The notes under the pieces: model-generated
The model's input: only the letters and a program-made list of their open reading frames with translations
Database searches by the model: none
Told to the model about the DNA's origin: nothing
In this document: positions 33,657-41,990 of the stretch, piece after piece
Layout: every line of letters begins with the position of its first letter
Position numbering within the stretch: the stretch's first letter is position 1
From: Kaistia sp. 32K
GTDB lineage: Bacteria > Pseudomonadota > Alphaproteobacteria > Rhizobiales > Kaistiaceae
Direction of reading: 5' to 3'
Assembly: GCF_016629525.1 (NCBI RefSeq)
Contig: NZ_AP024269.1
Coordinates: 2,976,001-3,040,000 of the forward strand
DNA: 64,000 bases
Translations under genes and position numbers: made by a program

Positions 33657-34568
33657 ATGGTCCGCCCGCATCTGCCGCTGAACGCGCTGAAGGCCTTCGA
33701 GGCCTCCGCCCGGCATCTTAGCTTCACCCGCACCGCGATCGAGCTCGCCGTCACGCAGGCGGCCGTCAGCCACCAGGTCAAGTCGCTGGAGGAGCGGCTG
33801 GGATCGCCGCTGTTCCGCCGCCTGCCGCGCGGGCTGGCGTTGACCGACGAGGGTCAGGCGCTGCTGCCCACGCTGCGGGATTCCTTCGATCGCATCGCCG
33901 GCGTGCTGGAGCAGTTCGAGGGCGGCCATCTTCGCGAGGTGCTGGATGTCGGCGTCGTCGGCACCTTCGCCGTCGGCTGGCTGATCGAGCGATTGCCCGA
34001 ATTCAGGCTCGCCCACCCCTTCATCGACCTGCGGCTCTCGACCAACAACAACCGCGTCGACATCGCCGCCGAAGGGCTCGACTTCGCCATCCGCTTCGGC
34101 GATGGCGCCTGGCACAGCACGGAGGCCGAGCGCCTGTTCACGGCGCCGCTTTCCGTCCTCTGCATTCCCGAGATCGCCGAACGCCTCGCCGAGCCCGGGG
34201 ATCTGCATGGCGAGACGCTGCTGCGCTCCTACCGGGCGGACGAATGGCCGAGCTGGTTCGCCGCCGCCGGCGTCGCCGCGCCCACCGTGAAGGGGCCCGT
34301 CTTCGATTCCTCGCGCACCATGGTCGAGGCGGCGATCCTCGGCGCCGGCGTGGCGCTCGCCCCGCCGCTGATGTTCCGCCGCCAGCTCGGCGACGGCGCC
34401 ATCCGCCAGCCCTTCGAGACCTCGGTCACCAACGGATGCTACTGGCTGACCTGGCTCAAATCCTCGACGCCGACGCCGGCGATGCGCGCCTTCCGCGCCT
34501 GGATCCTCGCCGCCTCGCAGCCCTATGCGGAAGCCCCGGGGCAGGCTGGCCCTCAAGCCGGCACGTAG
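33657..34568 (+). CDS. ampR: LysR-family regulator AmpR (beta-lactamase regulator)
   Basis: The protein is 303 aa. The N-terminal winged helix-turn-helix reads NALKAFEASARHLSFTRTAI with QAAVSHQVKSLEERLG. It is very close to known AmpR proteins over the DNA-binding helix and through FDRIAGVLEQFEGGHLRE, HPFIDLRLSTNNNRVDIAAE and LLRSYRADEWPSWF. AmpR senses muropeptides (UDP-MurNAc-pentapeptide and anhydro-muropeptides) through its C-terminal domain. It is divergent from the class D beta-lactamase gene, its probable target. Its end overlaps the convergent RibD-like gene by 16 bp. Confidence 0.93.
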   Translation: MVRPHLPLNALKAFEASARHLSFTRTAIELAVTQAAVSHQVKSLEERLGSPLFRRLPRGLALTDEGQALLPTLRDSFDRIAGVLEQFEGGHLREVLDVGVVGTFAVGWLIERLPEFRLAHPFIDLRLSTNNNRVDIAAEGLDFAIRFGDGAWHSTEAERLFTAPLSVLCIPEIAERLAEPGDLHGETLLRSYRADEWPSWFAAAGVAAPTVKGPVFDSSRTMVEAAILGAGVALAPPLMFRRQLGDGAIRQPFETSVTNGCYWLTWLKSSTPTPAMRAFRAWILAASQPYAEAPGQAGPQAGT

Positions 34569-35083
34569 GTCAGCCGGATCACGCCCTCGCCGACGGCCTC
34601 GTTGGCGACGAGGCGGACCGGTGGCCGCGGGCCGGCGAAGAACGGCTCGCCGCGCCCGAGCACGACGGGGTGAAGATAGAGGCGATACTCGTCGATGAGG
34701 CCGAGATCGGTCAGGCTCTGCGCCAGTTCCGGTCCGGCAACCGCGATCTCGCCCTCGAGTCGAGCCTTCACGTCCCGGATCACCGCCTCGACGTTATCCG
34801 AGACCAGCGTGGCGTTCGGGCCGACGGACGTCAGCGTGCGCGACACCACCCATTTCGGCTGGCGCCGCCACGCCGCCGCGAATTCGCGTTGATCCGCGCT
34901 CTGGTCGGGACGGTCTTCGTCCCAATAGCGCATGAGCTCGTAGACGTGACGACCGTATACGCTGCCTGCCAGACCGCGCACATGCTCCGTCCAGTGACGA
35001 AAGAGCTCGGGGCCCGTCGTCATTTCCATGTAGTCGACGTAACCGTCCAGGGACTGGTTCATTCCGAAGACGAACTTCGCCAT
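34553..35083 (-). CDS. Dihydrofolate reductase-like (RibD C-terminal domain) family protein
   Basis: The protein is 176 aa. It has the RibD_C/DHFR-like fold pattern: KFVFGMNQSLDGYVDY at the N-terminus, VYGRHVYELMRYW, KWVVSRTLTSVG and LYLHPVVLGRGEPFFAG near the C-terminus. These stand-alone proteins of the YyaP/YwjB type are probably NADPH-dependent reductases with unknown substrates, often found as resistance or stress genes. A GGAGA site precedes the ATG at 35083. It overlaps ampR tail to tail. Confidence 0.88.
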   Translation of the reverse strand: MAKFVFGMNQSLDGYVDYMEMTTGPELFRHWTEHVRGLAGSVYGRHVYELMRYWDEDRPDQSADQREFAAAWRRQPKWVVSRTLTSVGPNATLVSDNVEAVIRDVKARLEGEIAVAGPELAQSLTDLGLIDEYRLYLHPVVLGRGEPFFAGPRPPVRLVANEAVGEGVIRLTYVPA

Positions 35084-35202
35084 GCTGCAGTCTCCACCGC
35101 TGGATTTTTGGAACAGCCGGAGGCGAGCTTACGCAAAGTAAAGCCGGTCATAAACGGCACACGGAGATTTCTGCCCGGGCAAGAAGCGCCCGCTTCCTTC
35201 AG

Positions 35203-35679
35203 CTAGAGATCCAGCCGCGTCTTCGGATCGATATGCCTTCCCGTCCACTGGCCGTAGCCCCAGGGGCGGTACCAGCGGCCCCTGCCTGGCAGATGCTCCG
35301 GCACCGGGTCGTAGCCCGAGGCCCCGAACGGGCCGCAGCGCTGGAAGCGGGCGAGCGTCATCCAGACGCCGGCCCAGAGGCCGTAGCGGCGGATCGCCTC
35401 CTCGCCATAGCTCGAGCAGGTCGGAAGATAGCGGCAGTTCTGGCCGAGGAAGGGCGACAGGGCGAGCTTGTAGACGCGGATCAGGCCGATGCCGATCCTC
35501 CCCGGCAGCTGGCTGAGCGAAAACAGAGACGCCTCCGGCCCGTTGCCGGGCGCGCTCGTCCGTTCGGCCCCGTGGCCGGGATCGGCGGCATGGCAGCCGG
35601 CCGAATGGTCATGAGCAGTGGAAGTACAGATAGCGTCCGGCCTCCTGGCCCGCGGCCCGCGCCACCGCGTGGTCGCCAT
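35203..35679 (-). CDS. yidD: Membrane protein insertion efficiency factor YidD
   Basis: The YidD domain lies in the C-terminal two thirds: LIRVYKLALSPFLGQNCRYL, PTCSSYGEEAIRRYG and RFQRCGPFGASGYDPVP, with the three conserved Cys. YidD helps YidC-dependent membrane insertion at the inner membrane. The start is problematic: from 35679 (ATG, weak ribosome site) to the domain there is no in-frame ATG, GTG or TTG. The protein therefore either has a 57-residue Arg/His-rich extension overlapping the next gene by 71 bp, or uses an unusual start codon. Confidence 0.88.
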   Translation of the reverse strand: MATTRWRGPRARRPDAICTSTAHDHSAGCHAADPGHGAERTSAPGNGPEASLFSLSQLPGRIGIGLIRVYKLALSPFLGQNCRYLPTCSSYGEEAIRRYGLWAGVWMTLARFQRCGPFGASGYDPVPEHLPGRGRWYRPWGYGQWTGRHIDPKTRLDL

Positions 35680-35905
35680 TGATCTTCTTCGCCTCGGCGA
35701 GCGCGATCGTCGCCGCCGTGACCACCTTGGTCAGCTGGCCGCGATCCGAGCAGACGGGCTTCAGGTTCGGCGTCGTCGCCTTGACGCGGTCGACGATCGC
35801 CTGGGCGTCGTTGGAGAGCGCCAGCGCGGCGCCGGTGCCGAGCGCCATCGCGACCGTTAGACCGAAGACCGCCGTCAGCAGGCGGGGATGGACGAACAGG
35901 GACAT
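35609..35905 (-). CDS. Small predicted exported protein, function unknown
   Basis: The protein is 98 aa. The signal peptide (LLTAVFGLTVAMALGTGAALA, cleavage near residue 29) is followed by a helical mature part: LSNDAQAIVDRVKATTPNLK, PVCSDRGQLTKVVTAATIAL, AEAKKINGDHAV. It ends in YLYFHCS with two cysteines in total. The ATG at 35905 has GGAAAGG upstream. It overlaps the yidD frame at its 3' end. No family recognised. Confidence 0.65.
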   Translation of the reverse strand: MSLFVHPRLLTAVFGLTVAMALGTGAALALSNDAQAIVDRVKATTPNLKPVCSDRGQLTKVVTAATIALAEAKKINGDHAVARAAGQEAGRYLYFHCS

Positions 35906-35967
35906 GTTTCTTGCCTTTCCGCTCGGTTCTCTTTCCGCTTGGACGCCGGACCCGCCGGCGCCGTACA

Positions 35968-36423
35968 TCATCCGGCGACCAGAGAGCCCTTCGCGCGCTG
36001 CGCCTCGATCTGGCCGATCGCATCGACCACGGCGTCGAAAGTCAGCATGGTCGAGGCATGGCGGGCCCGGTACTCCCGGACCGGCTCCAGGAACCTGAGA
36101 TCCGCGAAGCGTCCCTCCGGCGGCGGGCCGTTCTCCTTCAGCATGGCGAGCATCGTCGCGCGCAGCGCCCTGAGCTCCGGCGCCCCGGCGCCGACGATGT
36201 GCCGCGCCATGATCGAGGACGTCGCTTGGCCGAGCGCGCAGGCCCGCACCTCATGCGAAAAATCGGTGACGACGTCGCCCTGCATCGCCAGATGCACGGT
36301 GACGGTCGAGCCGCAGAGCTTCGAATGCGCGGTCGCGCTCGCATCCGGCCGCTCGAGCCGACCGAGGCGGGGGATGTTGCCGGCGAATTCGAGAATCCGG
36401 GCGTTGTAGATGTCATCGATCAT
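35968..36423 (-). CDS. IscU/SufU-like iron-sulfur cluster scaffold homologue lacking the third cysteine
   Basis: The protein is 151 aa. It has the NifU/IscU N-terminal fold with Cys37 in SKLCGSTVTV and Cys62 in VRACALGQATSSI. The third cluster-binding cysteine expected late in the protein is absent: the region reads RHASTMLTFDAVVDAIGQIE. This variant recurs in rhizobia according to my memory. It may be a scaffold of altered type, or not a scaffold at all. AGGAGG lies 6 nt ahead of the ATG. It is divergent from folE. Confidence 0.85.
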   Translation of the reverse strand: MIDDIYNARILEFAGNIPRLGRLERPDASATAHSKLCGSTVTVHLAMQGDVVTDFSHEVRACALGQATSSIMARHIVGAGAPELRALRATMLAMLKENGPPPEGRFADLRFLEPVREYRARHASTMLTFDAVVDAIGQIEAQRAKGSLVAG

Positions 36424-36586
36424 TGCGACCTCCTGCCGCCAATATAGAAACTCGCCAGCGGACGGACCAGATAGTAGGAGTGCGGCCATATCGCGGTCGC
36501 ACGCTCGGCCCGATATGACCCGCACGATCTTTCCGCGATCTGGCCGGATCGCGGCCGGGTCCGTCGTGACCACTAGGAGTTAGACC

Positions 36587-37213
36587 ATGGACGCCAAGAG
36601 CCCAGAGGCAAAGCACGACGCGGCGGAGCCGGGCCATGCGCCGCGCCGGCCGAGCCGGGAAGAGGCGGAAGCCGCCGTCCGCACGCTGATCGCCTGGGCC
36701 GGCGACGACCCGGCGCGCGAGGGCCTGATCGACACGCCGAAGCGCGTGACGAAGGCGTTCGGCGAATTCTATCGCGGCTATCACGAGGACGCCGCCGAGA
36801 CGCTCGACCGCGTCTTCGACGAAGCCGGCGGCTATGACGACATCGTGCTCGTGCGCGATATCCCGTTCTTCTCGCATTGCGAACATCACATGGTGCCGTT
36901 CATCGGCAAGGCGCACATCGCCTATTATCCGAAGGGCGGCGTGGTCGGCCTGTCGAAGCTGGCGCGGGTGGTCGACATCTTCGCCCGCCGCCTGCAGATG
37001 CAGGAGCGGCTGACCAACCAGATCGCGCATGCCGTCGACAAGGGCCTCGCCCCGCGCGGCGTCGCCGTGATGGTCGAGGCGGAGCATCATTGCGTGTCGA
37101 TGCGCGGCGCCCACAAGTCGGGCGTCTCCACCATCACGACGAGCTTCACCGGCGTGTTCCACAAGGAAGCCGCCGAACGCGCCCGCTTCCTCTCCCTCGT
37201 CCAGGGGCGGTAG
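36587..37213 (+). CDS. folE: GTP cyclohydrolase I
   Basis: The protein is 208 aa. Active-site and zinc motifs are intact: [20 protein letters not shown] (Cys and His ligands), [20 protein letters not shown], and [20 protein letters not shown] with the second zinc Cys. It converts GTP to dihydroneopterin triphosphate in folate synthesis. GGAG lies 8 nt before the ATG. hisI follows on the same strand after 96 bp. Confidence 0.97.
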   Translation: MDAKSPEAKHDAAEPGHAPRRPSREEAEAAVRTLIAWAGDDPAREGLIDTPKRVTKAFGEFYRGYHEDAAETLDRVFDEAGGYDDIVLVRDIPFFSHCEHHMVPFIGKAHIAYYPKGGVVGLSKLARVVDIFARRLQMQERLTNQIAHAVDKGLAPRGVAVMVEAEHHCVSMRGAHKSGVSTITTSFTGVFHKEAAERARFLSLVQGR

Positions 37214-37309
37214 GGCGTCCATCGAGACCAACGCCGGCCATCGGCCGCCACGACCCCTTCCCTTGCGATCGCGCCGGCGCTATGCCCGGCGCGACAGCCG
37301 GAGTTCGAC

Positions 37310-37789
37310 ATGACCACGACCACGCCCGATACCGCCCCGCCCCGTTTCGCCGCCCCGGGCTCGCATGCCGAGGTCGAGGAAGGCACGACGCTGATGCCGC
37401 GCTTCGGCGCCGACGGCCTGATCGCGGCGGTCGTCACCGATTTCGAGACGGGCGACGTCGTCATGCTGGCCTGGATGAACGCCGAGGCGCTGGCGAAGAC
37501 GATCGAGACCGGCGAAGGCTGGTACTGGAGCCGTTCGCGCCAGGAGCTCTGGCACAAGGGCGCGACCAGCGGCCATGCCCAGACCGTCAAGGAGATGCGG
37601 GTCGACTGCGACCAGGACGCGATCCTGATCAAGGTCGCGACCGCCGGCACCGGCGCCAACTGCCACACCGGCCGCAAGGGCTGCTTCTACCGGACGGTTC
37701 CGGTCGGCCACAAGGTCAGCCCGACGCTTGCGCTCGACTTCACCGGCGACGTGCCGCTGTTCGACCCGAAAAAGGTCTATGGCGGCTGA
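37310..37789 (+). CDS. hisI: Phosphoribosyl-AMP cyclohydrolase
   Basis: The protein is 159 aa, a stand-alone HisI without the HisE domain. It has VVMLAWMNAEALAKTIETGE, YWSRSRQELWHKGATSGHAQ, then VDCDQDAILIKV and CHTGRKGCFYR with the zinc-binding cysteines. It hydrolyses the adenine ring of PR-AMP in histidine biosynthesis. The N-terminal 25 residues are extra compared with the shortest homologues. Confidence 0.96.
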   Translation: MTTTTPDTAPPRFAAPGSHAEVEEGTTLMPRFGADGLIAAVVTDFETGDVVMLAWMNAEALAKTIETGEGWYWSRSRQELWHKGATSGHAQTVKEMRVDCDQDAILIKVATAGTGANCHTGRKGCFYRTVPVGHKVSPTLALDFTGDVPLFDPKKVYGG

Positions 37790-37832
37790 CGGAGGCCGCC
37801 CTGCCTTTCCGGCAAACCCACCGAGACCCTCC

Positions 37833-39605
37833 ATGCTGCGCCGCTTCTTTTCCTATTACGCCCGCTACAAGCGGCTGTTCTTCCTGGATTTCGGCTGCGC
37901 GGTTCTCGCCGGATTGCTGGAGCTCGGCTTCCCCCTCGCCGTGAAGGTGTTCGTCGACCGGCTGCTGCCGAGCCAGAACTGGGGCTGGATCGCCGGCGTC
38001 GCGGCGCTGCTCCTGGTGATCTACGTCCTCAACACGGGCCTGATGGCGATCGTCAACTATTGGGGGCATGCGCTCGGCATCAGCATCGAGACGGACATGC
38101 GCCGCGAGGCGTTCGACCACATCCAGAAGCTCAGCTTCCGCTATTTCGACAACAACAAGACCGGCCACCTGATCACGCATGTGACCAAGGACCTGGAAGA
38201 GGTCGGCGAGGTCGCGCATCACGGGCCGGAAGACGTCTTCATCGCCGTCATGACCTTCGTCGGCGCCTTCGTCCTGATGTTCCTGGTGCACTGGAAGCTG
38301 GCGCTGATCACCACGGCGATCATCCCGGTCATCACCTGGCTGGTCAGCCGCTACGGCGCCAGGATGACGGAGAACTGGCGCCGGCTGTTCCGCCAGGTCG
38401 GCGACTTCAACACCCGCGTCGGCGAGAGCGTCGGCGGCATCCGCGTGGTCAAGGCCTTCGCCAACGAGGACCATGAGCGCGCCCTGTTTGCCGAGAACAA
38501 CGAGAGCTACAAGACCACCAAGCTCAGCGCCTATGCCTACATGACGGCGAGCCTGGCGATGTCCTATTTCAGCACGCGCTTCGTGCAGCTCGTGGTGATG
38601 ATCGCCGGCACCTATTTCGTCATCCGCGGCGAACTGAGCAATGGCGGCTTCGTCGGCTTCCTGCTGCTCGTCAACGTGTTCTTCCGGCCGATCGACAAGA
38701 TCACCTCGGTGCTGGAGAGCTATCCGAAGGGCATCGCCGGCTTCAAGCGCTTCGTCTCGCTGCTCGATACCGCGCCCGACATCGCCGACCGGCCCGGCGC
38801 CATCGCCGTCGACCATCTCAAGGGCGACATCGTCTATCGCGACGTCGACTTCGGCTACAACGAGCACGGCAAGGTGCTGCAGGGGCTGGACCTCACGATC
38901 CGCGCCGGCGAGACGGTCGCCTTCGTCGGTCCGTCCGGCGCCGGCAAGACGACGATCTGCTCGCTGCTGCCCCGCTTCTACGAGGTCGATAGCGGCGCGA
39001 TCACCATCGACGGCATCGACATCCGCGACATGACGCAGGCGTCGCTGCGGGCCCAGATCGGCATCGTGGCGCAGGACGTGTTCCTGTTCGGCGGCACCAT
39101 TCGCGACAACATCGCCTATGGCCGGCTCGACGCCACCGATGAGGAGATCATCGAGGCGCTGCGCCGCTCGGCGCTGGACCAGTTCGTGCTGTCGCTGCCG
39201 GACGGGCTCGACACGCTGACCGGCGAGCGCGGCGTCAAGCTCTCCGGCGGCCAGAAGCAGCGGCTGGCGATCGCCCGCATCTTCCTGAAGAACCCGCCGA
39301 TCCTGATCCTCGACGAGGCGACCTCGGCGCTCGATACCGCGACCGAATTCGCGATCCAGCAATCGCTGGCGGAGCTGTCTCAAGGACGCACGACGCTGGT
39401 CGTCGCGCACCGGCTGGCGACGATCCGCAATGCCGACCGCATCGTGGTGGTCGGCACCGACGGCATCGTCGAGCAGGGCACGCATGCCGAACTGCTGGCG
39501 CGCCAAGGCGTCTATGCCCGTCTGCACGAGACGCAGTTCGGCGCGGCGCCGCAACCGGCGCCGCCGGAACCCGGCTCGCCCCGGCCTCAGGCCATGGCGA
39601 TATAG
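37833..39605 (+). CDS. ABC exporter (MsbA/lipid A-type half transporter)
   Basis: The protein is 590 aa. Six TM helices (about 1-310) are fused to an ATPase domain with Walker A GPSGAGKTT, Q-loop, signature LSGGQKQR, Walker B ILILDEATSALD and H-loop VVAHRLATI. It works as a homodimer exporting lipid or hydrophobic substrates; the substrate is not determined. The ATG at 37833 lies 44 bp after hisI. The end overlaps the convergent CBS gene by 19 bp. Confidence 0.9.
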   Translation: MLRRFFSYYARYKRLFFLDFGCAVLAGLLELGFPLAVKVFVDRLLPSQNWGWIAGVAALLLVIYVLNTGLMAIVNYWGHALGISIETDMRREAFDHIQKLSFRYFDNNKTGHLITHVTKDLEEVGEVAHHGPEDVFIAVMTFVGAFVLMFLVHWKLALITTAIIPVITWLVSRYGARMTENWRRLFRQVGDFNTRVGESVGGIRVVKAFANEDHERALFAENNESYKTTKLSAYAYMTASLAMSYFSTRFVQLVVMIAGTYFVIRGELSNGGFVGFLLLVNVFFRPIDKITSVLESYPKGIAGFKRFVSLLDTAPDIADRPGAIAVDHLKGDIVYRDVDFGYNEHGKVLQGLDLTIRAGETVAFVGPSGAGKTTICSLLPRFYEVDSGAITIDGIDIRDMTQASLRAQIGIVAQDVFLFGGTIRDNIAYGRLDATDEEIIEALRRSALDQFVLSLPDGLDTLTGERGVKLSGGQKQRLAIARIFLKNPPILILDEATSALDTATEFAIQQSLAELSQGRTTLVVAHRLATIRNADRIVVVGTDGIVEQGTHAELLARQGVYARLHETQFGAAPQPAPPEPGSPRPQAMAI

Positions 39606-40015
39606 GCGCGCATCTCGTCGGCCTCGCGCTCGACCTGCTCGATCCGCGCCTTGACGACGTCGCCGATCGAGACGATGCCGGCGAGCCGGTCATCCTCGAC
39701 GACGGGCAGGTGGCGGAAACGCCCCTCGGTCATCCGCGTCATCACGTCGTTGATGGTGTCGCGGTCGGTGCAGGTGACCACCTTGGCGGTCATGATGCTC
39801 TCGACCACGCCATCGAGCGCCCCGGGGCCGCGGGCCAGCGCCCGCACCACGTCGCGCTCGGAGACGATGCCGAGGATACGGCGATCCCCGTCGGTGACGA
39901 CCACCGCGCCGATCCGGTGCTCGGCCAGCATCTGGATCACGGTGGCGATACTGAGGTCGGTCGGGACGGTGACGACCTCCCGGCCTTTCCTGGACAAAAT
40001 GGCAGCTACGGTCAT
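39587..40015 (-). CDS. Tandem CBS-domain protein
   Basis: The protein is 142 aa made of one CBS pair: IATVIQMLAEHRIGAVVVTD...GIVSERDVVRAL (about 20-65) and TINDVMTRMTEGRFRHLPVV...GIVSIGDVV (about 85-125). CBS pairs bind adenosyl nucleotides and act as regulatory modules. No catalytic domain is attached, so its partner is unknown. It converges with the ABC exporter. Confidence 0.9.
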   Translation of the reverse strand: MTVAAILSRKGREVVTVPTDLSIATVIQMLAEHRIGAVVVTDGDRRILGIVSERDVVRALARGPGALDGVVESIMTAKVVTCTDRDTINDVMTRMTEGRFRHLPVVEDDRLAGIVSIGDVVKARIEQVEREADEMRAYIAMA

Positions 40016-40201
40016 GGGCGTCGGCTCCCTGTTGACGGGGCCGGCCGCTCTTCGAGGTGGACCAGTCCGAACCCCAAGGCATCAGGCCGCGATCTCAGCG
40101 GTCCTGTCGCAGGCCGGCGCGGCGATAGCGCCCGCTCCTGCCGATCCCTGCGATGATGGGGCCGTGGGTCGCCGTTTGCAAGGCGCGGCGCCGTTGCGGC
40201 G

Positions 40202-40951
40202 CTATGCCCGGCGCGCCCTGCCTACGGGATCGAACCAGGGAAAGGCCAGCAGGCCGAACACGAAGCCGCCGAGATGCGCCTCCCAGGCGATCGAGCTGGT
40301 CGTCACGCCGGGCGGCGTGAAGAACAGGCCGAACAGCAGGTTGAAGACGAACCAGACGCCGAGGAAGGCGACAATGCGCCGGTCGCGGAACATCTCGACG
40401 ATCGAAAGCGCGGGGCGGAAATCGGCGTCGCTGCGGGCGATGCCGCCGCCGAGCCGGCCGCCGGCGGAAAAGGCAAAGCGGGCCGACGCCGCCATCTGCG
40501 CCGAGATCGCCGCCGACGCTCCGATCAGCGGCGAGGTGCCGGCGGGATAGAGCAGCATATGCGCCGCCGCGCCGGCCGCCGCCCCCAGCAGCGAGAAGAT
40601 CAGGAAGCGCACGCTGCCGAACCGGCGCGCCAGCGGCGTGCCGAACGCCGCCAGCCACAGGCCGTTGACGGCGTAGTGCATCCAGTCGCCATGCAGAAAG
40701 GCGTAGCTGAAGAAGGTCCAGACGTCGCCGGCAAGCCCGCCGGGCCAGTAGAAGCCCGGAATGTCGGGCCCGGTGATGCGAATCGGGATGAAGGCGAAGG
40801 CGGCGATGAACCAGCTCGCCTGCGCTTCCGTCAGCACATAGACGCGGACGATGTGCACGATCGCGAGCACCGCCAGCGAGGCGACGATGACCGCGGGCAG
40901 ATTGAAAACCGGCTCGCGCGCCGCGCGTTCGCTTCTGGGGCTCATGTCCAT
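40202..40951 (-). CDS. Rhomboid-family intramembrane serine protease
   Basis: The protein is about 249 aa with six or seven TM helices. The catalytic Ser lies in LIGASAAISAQ (G-A-S-A) and the catalytic His in WEAHLGGFVFGLLAFP. The segment FLHGDWMHYAVNGLWLAAFG provides the conserved His and Asn of rhomboids. The start is uncertain among ATGs at 40972, 40951 and 40945. Substrates are unknown. Confidence 0.9.
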   Translation of the reverse strand: MDMSPRSERAAREPVFNLPAVIVASLAVLAIVHIVRVYVLTEAQASWFIAAFAFIPIRITGPDIPGFYWPGGLAGDVWTFFSYAFLHGDWMHYAVNGLWLAAFGTPLARRFGSVRFLIFSLLGAAAGAAAHMLLYPAGTSPLIGASAAISAQMAASARFAFSAGGRLGGGIARSDADFRPALSIVEMFRDRRIVAFLGVWFVFNLLFGLFFTPPGVTTSSIAWEAHLGGFVFGLLAFPWFDPVGRARRA

Positions 40952-41144
40952 CGGAGATAGTCGGCTCGCCATGTCGGCGCAAGCGGATCGACGCGGCGGG
41001 CTCAGAAAACCAGCGGGGTCCAGAAACAAGTCGGCCGTCCGGCGCGCTTCTCAAATGGGCGCGCACGGACGGCCTTGTCACGCCCCGTCTAGCCCCCCGG
41101 CATAAGACGCCCCGTGAACAAGGTCAGACTGTCACGCTTCAAAA

Positions 41145-41160
41145 TTGAGTGCAATCTCAA
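41145..41160. repeat. Short inverted repeat upstream of the PAS_5 gene
   Basis: TTGAG (41145-41149) and CTCAA (41156-41160) with a 6-nt spacer lie in the AT-richer part of the region between the rhomboid and PAS genes. Possible operator; short arms. Confidence 0.25.
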
Positions 41161-41315
41161 AATACCGTCAACCTGTGCGTAACCGTATCCGGAGGGAATA
41201 GACCCGGGCCTCCGGGCCGCATGCTATGACGGCCTAACCAATGCCGCGAAAGCAGCAATTCGGCCAGCCCCCTAGCGGGGAGGCACGGACAGACCCGACA
41301 CAGCAAGTGGACGCC

Positions 41316-41990
41316 ATGCAGCATCCATCGACCGCGGCGCTCTACGCCTACTGGAACCGCCAGCGCGGCGCCGCGCCGGCGCCCATCCGCCGCGACATCG
41401 CGCCGGACCAGATCAGCGGCCTGCTCGGCGACATGTTCATCCTGCAGGCGGACGAGGACGGCGCCTTTCCGTTCCGGCTCGCCGGCACCCGCCTCTGCGC
41501 CATCTTCGGCCGCGAGCTGACGGGCCAGGATTTCCGCTCGCTCTGGAGCGGCGAGGAGCGCCGCGCGATGACGGCGTCGCTGCAATCAGTGCGCGAGGGC
41601 ACGGTGATCGTTCACCGCCTCACCGGCTTCAATGGCCGCGGCCAGACGCTCACCGCCGAAATGATCCTGTTGCCGCTCAGCCAGGACGGCCTGGCGATCG
41701 ACCGCGTCCTCGGCCTGTTCGCCCCGGTCGAGCGGCCCTACTGGCTCGGCCTGCATCCGCTGACGCGGCAGACGATCGTCGATACCGCCCGGATCGCGCC
41801 CAGCGAGACGAAGCGCCCGCGCCGCCCCGTCGCCCCGCGCGCCGCGAAGCTCCCTTCCACGCCGCCCGCCACCGTCCCCGGCACGATCCCCTCGCCCGAG
41901 GGCGACCGGCAGGCCGAGCCTTCCGGCGCCTCGGAGCCGGACGGCTCGCGACGCCCGCGCCTCGTCGTCTTCGAGGGCGGCCGGCGCTGA
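41316..41990 (+). CDS. PAS-domain protein of the PAS_5 type
   Basis: The protein is 224 aa. Residues about 5-140 follow the alphaproteobacterial PAS_5 pattern: STAALYAYWNRQRG, RRDIAPDQISGLLGDMFIL, FRLAGTRLCAIFGRELTGQD and EMILLPLSQDG. The tail is Pro/Arg-rich and disordered, ending in RPRLVVFEGGRR. The family is sensory or regulatory with unknown ligand. ATG 41316 gives the usual N-terminus; ATG 41241 upstream is possible but has no ribosome site. Confidence 0.82.
   Translation: MQHPSTAALYAYWNRQRGAAPAPIRRDIAPDQISGLLGDMFILQADEDGAFPFRLAGTRLCAIFGRELTGQDFRSLWSGEERRAMTASLQSVREGTVIVHRLTGFNGRGQTLTAEMILLPLSQDGLAIDRVLGLFAPVERPYWLGLHPLTRQTIVDTARIAPSETKRPRRPVAPRAAKLPSTPPATVPGTIPSPEGDRQAEPSGASEPDGSRRPRLVVFEGGRR

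Noticed and set aside
37740..39554. Long minus-strand ORF (604 codons) antisense to the ABC exporter
   Set aside because: Shadow frame of a complete ABC exporter with all ATPase motifs.
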